DNA from: Pseudomonadota bacterium
GTDB lineage: Bacteria > Pseudomonadota > Alphaproteobacteria > Sphingomonadales > Sphingomonadaceae
DNA length: 39,958 bases
Reading direction: 5' to 3'
NCBI GenBank assembly: GCA_023426225.1
Contig: JAFABD010000255.1
Location: forward strand, 1-39,958
Position numbers and translations under genes: made by a program. Numbering within the stretch: the stretch's first letter is position 1; each line of letters opens with the position of its first letter. Positions 1 to 8,800 of this stretch are shown here, in pieces. Below the pieces are notes generated by a model, which had not been told where the DNA came from, searched no databases, and worked only from the letters and a program-made list of their open reading frames with translations.

Positions 1-437
1 TAAAAGGCCGCCTCGGGGCTCAGATCGGGATCGAGTCCCGAGGCGGAGGCCGTCACCAGATCGGCTGGAACCCGATCGGCTGGTGAAACCGCAGGATTTT
101 CGGCGCGAAGCCGGGCCAGGTCGGCGCGCATCCGCTCGGCCAGCGCGCGGCTGGTGGGGCCCAGGTTGCTGCCGCCCGACGCCATCGGGTCGTATCCGCT
201 GCCCGCCGCCGACGGGCGCGGGTGGAAATAGCCGGCGCCGGTGAAATTCTGGCCGATCCGTGCCGATCCGATCACGCGCCCGTCGGCGTCGCGGATCAGG
301 CTGCCGTTGGCGGCTGCGGGGAAGGCTGCCTGCGCGACGGCGGTGACGAGCGCGGGATAGCCGAGCCCCAGCAGCGCGGCGAAGACGAGCGTGAGGACGA
401 GCGCGGGGCGCACGCCGGCGGCGAGTTCCTTGAACAT
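1..437 (-). CDS. kdpC: KdpC, potassium-transporting ATPase subunit C (partial, C-terminus off window)
   Basis: KdpC is the small single-span subunit of the KdpFABC potassium pump; it sits beside KdpA and is thought to aid high-affinity potassium loading. The ATG is at 437, ten bases after the kdpB stop, with a GAGGAG ribosome site in the gap. About 145 codons are visible before the window edge (family length is roughly 190-200). They show the typical N-terminal membrane segment (residues 11-35, rich in L, A, V) and the family pattern of a conserved periplasmic part: N-F-T-G-A-G-Y-F, R-P-S-A-A, G-Y-D-P-x-A-S-G-G-S-N-L-G-P-T. Position as last gene of the structural operon supports the call. Whether the kdpD/kdpE sensor pair follows lies outside the window. 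Confidence 0.95.
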   Translation of the reverse strand, partial: MFKELAAGVRPALVLTLVFAALLGLGYPALVTAVAQAAFPAAANGSLIRDADGRVIGSARIGQNFTGAGYFHPRPSAAGSGYDPMASGGSNLGPTSRALAERMRADLARLRAENPAVSPADRVPADLVTASASGLDPDLSPEAAF

Positions 438-447
438 GTCTGGCTCC

Positions 448-2478
448 TCAGGCGAGGTGAAGCGCGGTCAGGGCGACGTCGATCGCCTTGATGCCGATAA
501 AGGGCGCGATCAGGCCGCCCAGGCCATAGATCGCGAGGTTGCGCGCCAGCAGCGGCCCCGCCGCCATCGGGCGATAGCGCACGCCGCGCAGCGCGAGCGG
601 CACCAGGCACGGGATGATGAGCGCGTTGAAGATGATCGCCGACAGGATCGCCGATTGCGGGCTCGCGAGCCCCATGACGTTGAGCACGCCCAGATCGGGA
701 TAGAGCGCGACGAACATCGCCGGGATGATCGCAAAATATTTGGCGACGTCGTTGGCGACCGAAAAGGTGGTCAGCGCGCCGCGCGTCATCAGCAACTGCT
801 TGCCCAGCCCGACGATCTCGATCAGCTTGGTCGGATCGCTGTCGAGGTCGACCATGTTGCCCGCCTCGCGCGCCGCCTGGGTGCCCGTGTTCATCGCCAC
901 GCCGCCATCGGCCTGGGCGAGCGCGGGGGCGTCGTTGGTGCCGTCGCCGCACATCGCGACCAGCCGTCCGCCCGCCTGTTCGCGCCGGATCAGCGCCAGC
1001 TTGTCCTCGGGCGTCGCCTCGGCCAGGAAATCGTCGACCCCGGCTTCGGCGGCGATCGCCGCGGCGGTCAGCGGGTTGTCGCCGGTAATCATCACGGTGC
1101 GGATGCCCATGCGGCGCAGCTCGGCGAACCGTTCGCGCACCCCGGCCTTGATGACGTCCTTGAGCGCGATCAGCCCCAGCAGCCGGCCGTCCTGCGCGAC
1201 CGCGAGCGGCGTCTGGCCGGCGCGGGCGATCGCTTCGGTCAGCGTGCGCAGCTCGCGCGCGGCGGGGGTGTCCGCGGCGTGCGGATTGGCGCGCAGCACC
1301 GCGTCGACCGCGCCCTTCTGGATCAGCGCGCCGCCGGTGCGTATGCCCGAAAGCCGCGTCTGCGCGGTGAACGCGATCACCTCGGCATCGTCGGGCAGCT
1401 CGCGGCGCGTGACGTTGAACGCCTCGCGCGCCAGCACGACGATCGACCGCCCCTCGGGCGTCTCGTCGGCCAGGCTCGCCAGGCTCGCCGCCGCGGCGAG
1501 TTCGTCGATCCGCACGCCGGTCAGCGGGCGGAACGCGCTCGCCTGGCGGTCGCCGATCGTGATCGTGCCGGTCTTGTCGAGCAGCAGCACGTCGACATCG
1601 CCCGCCGCCTCGACCGCGCGCCCCGACTTGGCGAGCACGTTGAACCGCACCAGCCGGTCCATTCCCGCGATGCCGATCGCCGAAAGCAGCGCGGCAATCG
1701 TCGTCGGGATCAGCGTGATGAGCAGCGCGGCGAGCACCGTCGCCGGAATGCTGCCGCCCGCATAATGGGCAAAGCCGGGGATCGTCGCCACGGCGATCAG
1801 GAAGATGATCGTCAGCCCGACGAGCAGGATGGTCAGCGCGATCTCGTTCGGCGTCTTCTGGCGCTCGGCGCCCTCGACCAGCGCGATCATGCGGTCGAGG
1901 AATCCCTGCCCCGGCTCCTGCGTGACGCGGACGCGGATCCAGTCGGAGATGACGCGCGTGCCCGCGGTGACCGCCGAACGGTCGCCGCCCGCCTCGCGGA
2001 TCACCGGCGCGCTCTCGCCGGTGATCGCGGCCTCGTTGACCGACGCGACGCCCTCGATCACCTCGCCGTCGGCGGGGATCAGCTCGCCCGTCTCGACGAT
2101 CACGACATCGTCGCGGCGCAGCGCGGCGGCGGGCACCTGCTGGTATGCGCCGGGGGTATCGGTGACGCGCCGCGCGGTCAGTTCGGACTTGGCGGCGCGC
2201 AGCGATGCCGCCTGGGCGCGGCCGCGCCCCTCGGCCAGCGCCTCGGCGAACGTGCCGAACAGGACGGTCAGCCACAGCCAAATCACGAGCTGGATTTGAA
2301 ATCCCGCGAACAGGCCCTTTTCGCCGACGAACAACAGGATTGTGAGCAGCAACGCCACGATTTCTGTCGTGAAAAGCACCGGATTGCGGATGATTTTTGT
2401 TGGATTGAGCTTGGTTACGGCGTCGCGCGCCGCGGGGCCGATCAGTTCGGCCGTAAAGATGCTGGTCGGAACAGCCAT
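448..2478 (-). CDS. kdpB: KdpB, P-type ATPase catalytic subunit of the potassium pump
   Basis: This is the ATP-hydrolysing subunit of KdpFABC. The 676 residues match the family length (E. coli about 682). Visible motifs: the actuator TGES at 153-156, whose serine corresponds to the inhibitory phosphorylation site known in E. coli KdpB; the phosphorylation motif DKTGT at 301-305 (Asp301 is the acylphosphate site); and downstream TGDN and GDGTNDAPAL hinge motifs. Membrane segments flank residues 37-75 and 213-265. The ATG lies ten bases after the kdpA stop, with a GAGGA ribosome site overlapping that stop, so translation is probably coupled. The protein acts in the inner membrane with KdpA, KdpC and KdpF. 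Confidence 0.98.
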   Translation of the reverse strand: MAVPTSIFTAELIGPAARDAVTKLNPTKIIRNPVLFTTEIVALLLTILLFVGEKGLFAGFQIQLVIWLWLTVLFGTFAEALAEGRGRAQAASLRAAKSELTARRVTDTPGAYQQVPAAALRRDDVVIVETGELIPADGEVIEGVASVNEAAITGESAPVIREAGGDRSAVTAGTRVISDWIRVRVTQEPGQGFLDRMIALVEGAERQKTPNEIALTILLVGLTIIFLIAVATIPGFAHYAGGSIPATVLAALLITLIPTTIAALLSAIGIAGMDRLVRFNVLAKSGRAVEAAGDVDVLLLDKTGTITIGDRQASAFRPLTGVRIDELAAAASLASLADETPEGRSIVVLAREAFNVTRRELPDDAEVIAFTAQTRLSGIRTGGALIQKGAVDAVLRANPHAADTPAARELRTLTEAIARAGQTPLAVAQDGRLLGLIALKDVIKAGVRERFAELRRMGIRTVMITGDNPLTAAAIAAEAGVDDFLAEATPEDKLALIRREQAGGRLVAMCGDGTNDAPALAQADGGVAMNTGTQAAREAGNMVDLDSDPTKLIEIVGLGKQLLMTRGALTTFSVANDVAKYFAIIPAMFVALYPDLGVLNVMGLASPQSAILSAIIFNALIIPCLVPLALRGVRYRPMAAGPLLARNLAIYGLGGLIAPFIGIKAIDVALTALHLA

Positions 2479-2488
2479 GGCAAAATCC

Positions 2489-4192
2489 TCAGAAAAGCTG
2501 GCCGCGGAGCATGGCGAGATGGTCCGCCACCGGCCCCAGCGCGAGCGCAGGCAGAAAGGTCAGTCCGCCCAGGATCAGGATCACCCCCAGCAGCAATCCC
2601 ACCCACAGCGGACCCGTCGTCGGGAACGATCCCGCGGTCTCCGGCGTGTGCCGCTTGGCGGCCAGGCTGCCCGCGACGGCGAGCACGGGGACGATCACGA
2701 AGAAGCGGCCGATCCACATCGCCATGCCCAGCAAACCATTGTAAAAGGGCGTGTTTGCACTGAGGCCGGCAAAGGCCGAACCGTTGTTTCCGGTCGCCGA
2801 GCTCAGCGCATAGAGGATCTCGGAAAAGCCGTGCGGCCCCTTGTTGAGCGGCCCGGCCAGCCCCGCCGGCAGCACCGCCGCCAGCGCGCTCAGCCCCAGG
2901 ATGCTCAGCGGCAGCACCGCGATCGCCAGCACCGCCAGCTTGACCTCGCGCCCCTCGATCTTCTTGCCGACATATTCGGGCGTCCGCCCCACCATCAGCC
3001 CCGCGACGAACACCGCAAGCAGCGCAAACAGCAGAAATCCGTAGATTCCGGCCCCCACACCGCCGACGACGATCTCGCCCAGCTGCATGTTGAACAGCGG
3101 CACCAGCCCGCCCAGCGCGGTAAAGCTGTCGTGCATCGCGTTGACCGCGCCGCACGATGCCGCCGTGGTGACGACCGAAAACAGCGCCGACGCGGCCAGC
3201 CCGAACCGGACCTCCTTGCCCTCCATGTTGCCGCCGGCGACGCCCAGCGCATGCGCCATGGGGACGCCGTTGGCCTCCTGCCAGTAAACGACGCCCACCC
3301 CCGCGACGAACAGGATCATCATCGCCGCCAGGATCGCCCAGCCCTGCCGGGTATTCCCCACCGCCCGGCCGAAGCACCAGGTGAGCCCGATGCCGATCGC
3401 AAAGATCGACAGCATCTGGATCAGGTTACTGATTGCACTGGGGTTTTCGAACGGATGCGCCGAATTGGCGTTGAAGAACCCGCCGCCGTTGGTGCCGAGC
3501 ATCTTGATCGCTTCCTGGCTCGCCACCGGCCCCAGCGCGATCGTCTGGCGCGCGCCCTCGATCGTCGTCGCATCGACGCTCGCGGCAAAGGTCTGCGGCA
3601 CGCCGCACGCCACCAGGAACAGCGCATAGACGAGGCTCAGCGGCAGCAGCAGGTACAGCGTCACGCGCGTCACATCGGCCCAGAAATTGCCGATGCCCTG
3701 CGCCTGCCGCCGCGCGAAGCCGCGAAACAGCGCGAAGGCGATGGCGATCCCCGTGGCCGCGCTCAGGAAATTGTGGATGACGAGCCCGAGCATCTGGCTG
3801 AGGTTCGACAGCGCCGCCTCGCCCGCATAGGCCTGCCAGTTGGTGTTCGCGGTAAAGCTGATCGCGGTGTTGAACGCCAGGTCGGCCGGCATTCCCGGCA
3901 GATGCCGCGGATTGAGCGGCAGCCATTGCTGGAGCCGCAGCACGGCATAGGTAAAGACGAGCAGCGCAACGTTGAACAGCAGCAGATGGAGCGCATAGGT
4001 CCGCCATCCCTGTTCCGCCGACGGGTCGATCCCGCCCAGCCGGTAGATCCCGCGCTCGACCGGCCCCAGAAGCCGATGGAGCGGCGTCCGCCGCCCTTCA
4101 TACAGCGCGAACAGCCACTGCCCCATCGGCCGCGCAATCGCGACGCACAGCGCGACGAAGAGCGCGATCAGCGCCCATCCTTGAAGCGTCAT
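2489..4192 (-). CDS. kdpA: KdpA, potassium-binding channel-like subunit of the potassium pump
   Basis: KdpA forms the selectivity filter and translocation path of the Kdp pump. At 567 residues it is near the family norm (E. coli 557) and is strongly hydrophobic, with about ten membrane segments. The four filter-loop regions are recognisable: S-F-T-A-N-T-N-W-Q-A-Y, N-F-L-S-A-A-T-G-I-A, L-G-T-N-G-G-G-F-F-N followed by A-N-S-A-H-P-F-E-N-P, and S-A-T-G-N-N-G-S-A-F. The third is a hallmark of the family. The ATG at 4192 follows a strong GAGGAAGGGA ribosome site in the 21-base gap after kdpF. Confidence 0.98.
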   Translation of the reverse strand: MTLQGWALIALFVALCVAIARPMGQWLFALYEGRRTPLHRLLGPVERGIYRLGGIDPSAEQGWRTYALHLLLFNVALLVFTYAVLRLQQWLPLNPRHLPGMPADLAFNTAISFTANTNWQAYAGEAALSNLSQMLGLVIHNFLSAATGIAIAFALFRGFARRQAQGIGNFWADVTRVTLYLLLPLSLVYALFLVACGVPQTFAASVDATTIEGARQTIALGPVASQEAIKMLGTNGGGFFNANSAHPFENPSAISNLIQMLSIFAIGIGLTWCFGRAVGNTRQGWAILAAMMILFVAGVGVVYWQEANGVPMAHALGVAGGNMEGKEVRFGLAASALFSVVTTAASCGAVNAMHDSFTALGGLVPLFNMQLGEIVVGGVGAGIYGFLLFALLAVFVAGLMVGRTPEYVGKKIEGREVKLAVLAIAVLPLSILGLSALAAVLPAGLAGPLNKGPHGFSEILYALSSATGNNGSAFAGLSANTPFYNGLLGMAMWIGRFFVIVPVLAVAGSLAAKRHTPETAGSFPTTGPLWVGLLLGVILILGGLTFLPALALGPVADHLAMLRGQLF

Positions 4193-4213
4193 TGCCGCTT
4201 CCCTTCCTCTTGT

Positions 4214-4303
4214 TCAGAATCGTTCGGGCCGCAGCAGTGCCGCGACCAGATAGACGAGCAGGCCGAACGCAGTCGCGCCGGCCAGCAGCAGTGCAGGCGA
4301 CAT
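4214..4303 (-). CDS. kdpF: KdpF, small stabilising subunit of the potassium pump
   Basis: This is a 29-codon gene. The peptide begins M-S-P-A-L-L-L-A-G and ends L-L-R-P-E-R-F. The hydrophobic core followed by a terminal R-P-E-R-F is the recognised KdpF pattern (single-span peptide of about 29 residues that stabilises the complex). It sits immediately upstream of kdpA, 21 bases away, and its ATG follows a GGAGC ribosome site that overlaps the end of the preceding small gene. Confidence 0.9.
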   Translation of the reverse strand: MSPALLLAGATAFGLLVYLVAALLRPERF

Positions 4304-4307
4304 CGGG

Positions 4308-4397
4308 TCAGCTCCGTTGGCAAAGGGCGACGAGCACGAGCGTGAGGCAGGCAAGCCCCAGCACCCCGCCCAACCAGACAAGATCTTGTGGTATCAT
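4308..4397 (-). CDS. 29-residue membrane peptide upstream of kdpF
   Basis: A 30-codon reading frame (29 residues plus TGA) ends four bases before the kdpF start. It begins M-I-P-Q-D-L-V-W-L-G-G, has one hydrophobic span (about residues 6-25) and ends C-Q-R-S. Size and topology resemble KdpF, but the R-P-E-x-F tail is missing. Spacing between its neighbours is tight, and a GGAAA ribosome-site-like stretch lies six bases before its ATG, so I believe it is translated. It could be a second KdpF-like peptide, or a leader peptide used only to couple translation. Function is unknown. Confidence 0.6.
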   Translation of the reverse strand: MIPQDLVWLGGVLGLACLTLVLVALCQRS

Positions 4398-4414
4398 GGC
4401 AATTTCCGGGTTGG

Positions 4415-4432
4415 CGCAGGTTCACACCTGCG
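4415..4432. other. Short hairpin inside the kdp transcript
   Basis: A 7-base inverted repeat (CGCAGGT, loop TCAC, ACCTGCG) lies in the 39-base gap between the 87-codon gene and the small membrane peptide gene. It has no T-tract on the minus strand, so it is unlikely to be a terminator; it may be a processing or stability element. Seen directly; role inferred. Confidence 0.35.
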
Positions 4433-4436
4433 GGGT

Positions 4437-4700
4437 TCAAAAGCGGCCGGGCACCGCCAGTCGGACGAACAGCCCGCGCCCTTCGAGGAGCAGCGCACTG
4501 CCGATGGCCCAGCCGAGGAAGATGAGCGCTGCCAGCACGAAACGGACGGCGAAGTGCGTCGGCACGCCGCCCGAAAGCCGGTGAAGCACCGCGCCCAGCG
4601 CAAGCGCCGCCGAAACCAGCATCGCGCCCAGCGCCCGCAGGGCCACCGCGCCGCGCACGCCGAACGGCGGATCGTCAGGAACCGAAGTCATGGGCATCAT
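4437..4700 (-). CDS. Unknown two-span membrane protein heading the kdp operon
   Basis: I do not recognise this 87-residue protein. It has two hydrophobic segments (about 18-43 and 52-72) joined by a short segment, L-H-R-L-S-G-G-V-P-T-H-F, and a basic C-terminus ending V-P-G-R-F. It is on the same strand as kdp, 39 bases ahead of the small peptide gene, and the KdpE-box-like site lies about 85-100 bases before its start. This makes it the likely first gene of the kdp transcript. Three in-frame ATGs (4700, 4697, 4691) compete as the start. A GC-rich hairpin in the leader (CGGGC, loop CTGA, GCCCG) lies just upstream. It could help assemble or regulate the pump, but nothing in the sequence proves this. 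Confidence 0.7.
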   Translation of the reverse strand: MMPMTSVPDDPPFGVRGAVALRALGAMLVSAALALGAVLHRLSGGVPTHFAVRFVLAALIFLGWAIGSALLLEGRGLFVRLAVPGRF

Positions 4701-4783
4701 CCCCGTGTGGCCGGGCTCAGGCCCGTACCGGGGATATGGCGGCGATGGACGTTAAGCTTCCACGCGAAGGCGAGCCGCCCGCC

Positions 4784-4802
4784 GTAAAGAAGGCATAAAG
4801 AT
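4784..4802 (-). promoter_or_regulatory. KdpE-box-like operator of the kdp operon
   Basis: Read on the minus strand this is ATCTTTATGCCTTCTTTAC. It carries the two T-rich half-sites TTTAT and TTTAC in direct repeat about 11 bases apart, followed by a G/C-rich run. As I recall it, the E. coli KdpE site has the same layout (TTTAT then TTTAC, then CCCCGCC). It lies about 85-100 bases upstream of the first gene of the operon, a plausible activator position. I see no convincing -35/-10 pair downstream. The match is by eye. Confidence 0.55.
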
Positions 4803-4819
4803 TACCGCCTTGTGCCCGC

Positions 4820-5440
4820 TCAGCCGAACGGCCGACGCGCCACCAGGTCGATCAGCGCCGACATGCCGTGATGGCCGGCGCCCTCCGAAATCACGCTGTC
4901 GTGCGAGCCGAAATGCTCGATCGTCCAGTCGGCAAAGGCCGCGCGGAGCATGGATTCGGTATAGAGATTCTCGACCGCGCGCGGACCGCCGGTGCCATAG
5001 TCGAGCTGTTCGGGCCGATAGCCTTGGATCAGGATCAGCCCCCCCGGACGCGTCGCGCGCTTCATGCCTGCGAAGATCGCCTCGCGCAGTGCGGGGTCGG
5101 CGAACTGGATGAAGATGCCGATCACGGCGTCATAGGCGCCGTCGGGCCAGTCCCAACGGGCAAGGTCCGCCTCGATCAGGTCGAGCGAAACGCCGCGCAC
5201 CGCCGCCAGCCGGGCCGCCTTGGCCAGCCCCGCCGGCGCGATGTCCACCGCCGTTACGGCATGGCCCTGCTCGGCCAGCCACACCCCGTTCCGCCCCTCG
5301 CCGTCGGCCACTGCCAGCACGCGCGCACCGGGGGGCAGCCGCCACGCCTGTTCGGTGAGGAAATGGTTGGGCGCGGTTCCGAACACATAATCCGCCGTCG
5401 CGCCGAAACGCGCCTCCCATTGCGCACGCGGATCGCTCAT
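4820..5440 (-). CDS. Class I SAM-dependent methyltransferase (TehB/TPMT-like)
   Basis: This 206-residue enzyme has the N-terminal pattern W-E-A-R-F-x6-Y-V-F-G-T-x-P-N-x-F-L found in small TehB/thiopurine-methyltransferase-like proteins, then SAM-binding motif I at 41-52 (V-L-A-V-A-D-G-E-G-R-N-G) and the acidic D66 at the end of the second strand. The start is the ATG at 5440, which overlaps the arsR stop in an ATGA arrangement, so translation is coupled; a longer in-frame extension to 5479 lies inside arsR and is unlikely. It is the last gene of the rhodanese-RND operon. The substrate is unknown. By family and context, a small thiol, chalcogen or metalloid species is a reasonable guess. Confidence 0.85.
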   Translation of the reverse strand: MSDPRAQWEARFGATADYVFGTAPNHFLTEQAWRLPPGARVLAVADGEGRNGVWLAEQGHAVTAVDIAPAGLAKAARLAAVRGVSLDLIEADLARWDWPDGAYDAVIGIFIQFADPALREAIFAGMKRATRPGGLILIQGYRPEQLDYGTGGPRAVENLYTESMLRAAFADWTIEHFGSHDSVISEGAGHHGMSALIDLVARRPFG

Positions 5441-5763
5441 CGCGCCGCCTCGGCGGCGTCGGGCCGACACACGCTGCACAGCGCGTCAAAGATGCGTTGC
5501 ACCTGCGGGTCCGCGATCGAATAAAGGCGCGACTGCTGTTCGGCGCGCGCCGCCACTGCCCCGGCCTCGCGCAGCACCGCCAGATGCTGCGACACCGCCG
5601 ATTGCGACAGGCCGGTCACCTCTATCAATTCGCCGACCGAAGCCTCGCCCGCCGAAAGCCGGCACAGCATCATCAACCGCGCGGGATTGGCCATCGCGCG
5701 CAGGTTCCGCGACAGCCCCTCGGCCTGGTCGCGCATCTGATCGAGGCTGAGTTCCATCTTCAC
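5437..5763 (-). CDS. ArsR-family repressor with conserved cysteines (BigR/SqrR-like)
   Basis: This is a 108-residue winged-helix regulator. The recognition region reads G-L-S-Q-S-A-V-S-Q-H-L-A-V-L-R (51-65). It has Cys34 in L-C-R-L and Cys96/Cys99 near the C-terminus after A-D-P-Q-V-Q-R. In the BigR/SqrR branch of ArsR proteins two cysteines at about 41 and 107 form a tetrasulfide with reactive sulfur; Cys34 and Cys96 or Cys99 occupy similar places. GTG at 5763 is preceded by AAGGG seven bases upstream; ATG at 5757 is the alternative. The 45-base gap after the RND gene and the ATGA overlap with the methyltransferase place it in the operon it probably controls. Sulfur sensing is inferred from residue positions and neighbours. 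Confidence 0.85.
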   Translation of the reverse strand: MKMELSLDQMRDQAEGLSRNLRAMANPARLMMLCRLSAGEASVGELIEVTGLSQSAVSQHLAVLREAGAVAARAEQQSRLYSIADPQVQRIFDALCSVCRPDAAEAAR

Positions 5764-5808
5764 TGCGACACCCTTTTCATTCGTTCCCGCACGCCGTGCG
5801 TACCGTCC

Positions 5809-8800
5809 TCACTCTTCAACGCGCAGCGGCCGCCCATCGTCGCGAAGCACCACATAGATGGCGGGGATCACGAGCACGGTCAGCAGCGTCGACGACGCCA
5901 AGCCGAACAGGAGCGAAATCGCAAGCCCCTGAAAGATGGGATCGGTCAGGATCACCGCCGCACCGATCATCGCCGCCGCCGCAGTCAGCACGATCGGCTT
6001 GAAACGGATCATCCCGGCCTCGATCAGCGTGTCGCGCAACGACTTGTCCGGGCTGCGGGCATGGCGGATGAAATCGACGAGCAGGATCGAGTTGCGCACG
6101 ATGATCCCCGCCAGCGCGATGAACCCGATCATCGACGTCGCGGTGAACGGCGCGCCGAACAGCATGTGCCCGGCGACGATCCCCACCAGCGTCAGCGGGA
6201 TCGGCGTCAGGATCACCAGCGGCAACTTGAAGTTGCCGAACTGCGCGACGACCAGCACATAGATCGCGAGCAGCGCGACGCCAAAGGCTGCCCCCATGTC
6301 GCGGAACGTCACCCAGGTGATTTCCCATTCGCCGTCCCACAGCAGCGACGGGTGGCGTTCGTCCTCCGGCTGGCCGTTCAGGCGAATCTCGGGCTTTTGC
6401 AGCCCGCTTGCCGCCCAGTCATGCCGCGCAATCGCGTCATTGACCGCGAGCATCCCATAGATCGGCGCCTCATAGCGGCCGGCCAGTTCCGCCGTCACCA
6501 TCGCGGCGCCGCGGCCGTCGCGCCGGAACAGCGTCGGCTCGGCCTTTTCCATCCGCGCCTCGACGAGTTCGCCGAGCGGCAGCAATTGCGGCCCGCCCGC
6601 GCCCTGGGCGACGGCAACGGGTGTTGCCGCGAGCGCCTGGCTCCAGCTGCGCTGCGACTGGTCGAGCCCGATCTGGATCGGCAAGGGGTCGCGCCCGTCG
6701 CCGCGCGGCGCATAACCCACGACGTTGTCGCCCATCAGCGCGGCGACCGAATCGAACACCTGTCGTTCCGAAAGCCCGTAATGATCCAGCCGATCGCGCT
6801 GGGGCACCAGCCGCAATTCGGGCGCCGCCTCGCCGAAGCTGTTGTCGACGTCGACGATGAACGGCACCGTCCTGAACAGCTTCTCGACCTCTGCCGCCGT
6901 GGCGCGGCGCGATGCCTCGTCGGGGCCATAGATTTCGGCGAGCAGCGTCGCGAGCACCGGCGGCCCCGGCGGGGTCTCGACGACCTTGATCGACCCACCC
7001 GCCGGCATCGGCAGCGCCTTCAGCCGATCGCGCAGCGCCACGGCAACCGCGTGGCTGGCGCGCGCGCGATCCTCCTTGGGCGCCAGCGTCAGCATCAGAT
7101 CGCCCTGCCACGGCTTGGCGCGCAGGAAATAGTGGCGCACCAGCCCGTTGAAGTTGAACGGCGCCGACGTGCCGGCATAGGCTTCCATCGCCACCACCTC
7201 CGGCACACCGCGCGCAATGGCGGCCGCCTGCTCGAGCGTACGCGACGTCGTCTCCAGGCTGGTGCCTTCGGGCAGGTCGACGACAAGCTGGACCTCCGAC
7301 TTGTTGTCGAACGGGAGCAGCTTCACCGTCACGGCCTTGAAATAGAACATCGAGCAGGCGAGCAGCGTCGCCGCACCGACCGCGACCAGGAAATGGCGCG
7401 CGCTCGCCCGGCTGCGGATCACGCGCGCCGCGACACGTCCGTAAAGCGCCCCCAGCTTGCCGCCATGCGCGTCATGGTGCGCGCCCGCCGCCAGCGTCCG
7501 GCGCGCAAAGCGGACCATCAGCCACGGCGCGATGATCACCGCGACGAAGAAGGAAAACACCATCGCGGCCGACGCGTTGATCGGGATGGGCGCCATATAC
7601 GGCCCCATCAACCCCGACACGAACAGCATCGGCAACAGCGCGGCGACGACGGTCAGCGTCGCGACGATGGTGGGATTGCCCACCTCGGCGACGGCATCCA
7701 CCGCGGCATCGACCCGGCTGCGCCCGTCGCCCATCGCCCAGTGCCGCGCGATATTCTCGATCATCACGATCGCGTCGTCGACCAGGATGCCGATCGAAAA
7801 GATCAATGCGAACAGGCTGACGCGGTTGATCGTGAACCCCATCAGTTTCGATGCGAACATCGTCAGCAGGATCGTCGTCGGGATCACGATCGCCGTCACC
7901 CCGGCCTCGCGCCAGCCGATGGCCACGCCGATCAACAGCACGATCGAAACCGTGGCGAGCGCAAGGTGAAACAGCAGTTCGTTCGCCTTGTGGTTCGCGG
8001 TCTCGCCATAATTGCGCGTTACCGCGACGCTTACGGTGTCGGGGATCAGCGTGCCTTGCAGCGCGTTCACCCGCTCGACCACCGACTGCGACACGGTGAC
8101 GGCGTTGGCGCCCGCGCGCTTGGCGATGGCCAGGCTAACCGCCGGGGCGCTGGCCCAACCCGATGCCTCGCGCGACCATCGCCAGGCGCGGGCCTGATCC
8201 TCGGTCGGCGCCTGCGTAACCTTCGCGACGTCGCGCAACAGCACCGGTGCGCCGCGAACCGATCGCACCACCAGCGCACCGACTTCATCCGCGTTGGCCA
8301 ATGTACGCCCGGCGACCAGTTGCGCGGCCTGGCCGCTTTCGCGGACCATGCCCGTCGGAAAGGCGCGATTGGCCTGCGACGCCGCCTCGATCACGCTTTG
8401 CAGCGGCACCTGCATCGCGGCGAGACGCGCCGGATCGGGCGCGATGCGGATCGCCTCGCGCTGGCCGCCGACCAGAAAGGTCAGACCGACATTGTCGACC
8501 TTGGCAATCTCCGAACGCAACCGGCCGGCAAGCTGATAGAGCGCCTGGTCGTTCCACTGGCCCGGTGCGCCCGGCCTGGGGGTCAGCGTCAGCACGACGA
8601 CGGGCACGTCGTTGATCCCGCGCACCGTCACCTGCGGCGCGGGGATACCAACCGGGATGCGGTCGATATTGGCCTTGATCTTCTCGTCGATCCGCGTGGC
8701 GGCGTCCTCGGGACGCGATCCGACCAGGAAGCGCGCCGTCACCATCACGCCGTTGGCCTCGGCCTGCGTATAGACATGCTCGACGCCGTCGACCGACTTG

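Noticed and set aside
391..2763. Long plus-strand open frame antisense to kdpB
   Set aside because: Composition is Arg/Asp/Gln-rich without any domain and lies fully opposite kdpB, whose motifs are intact; it is a GC-rich shadow.
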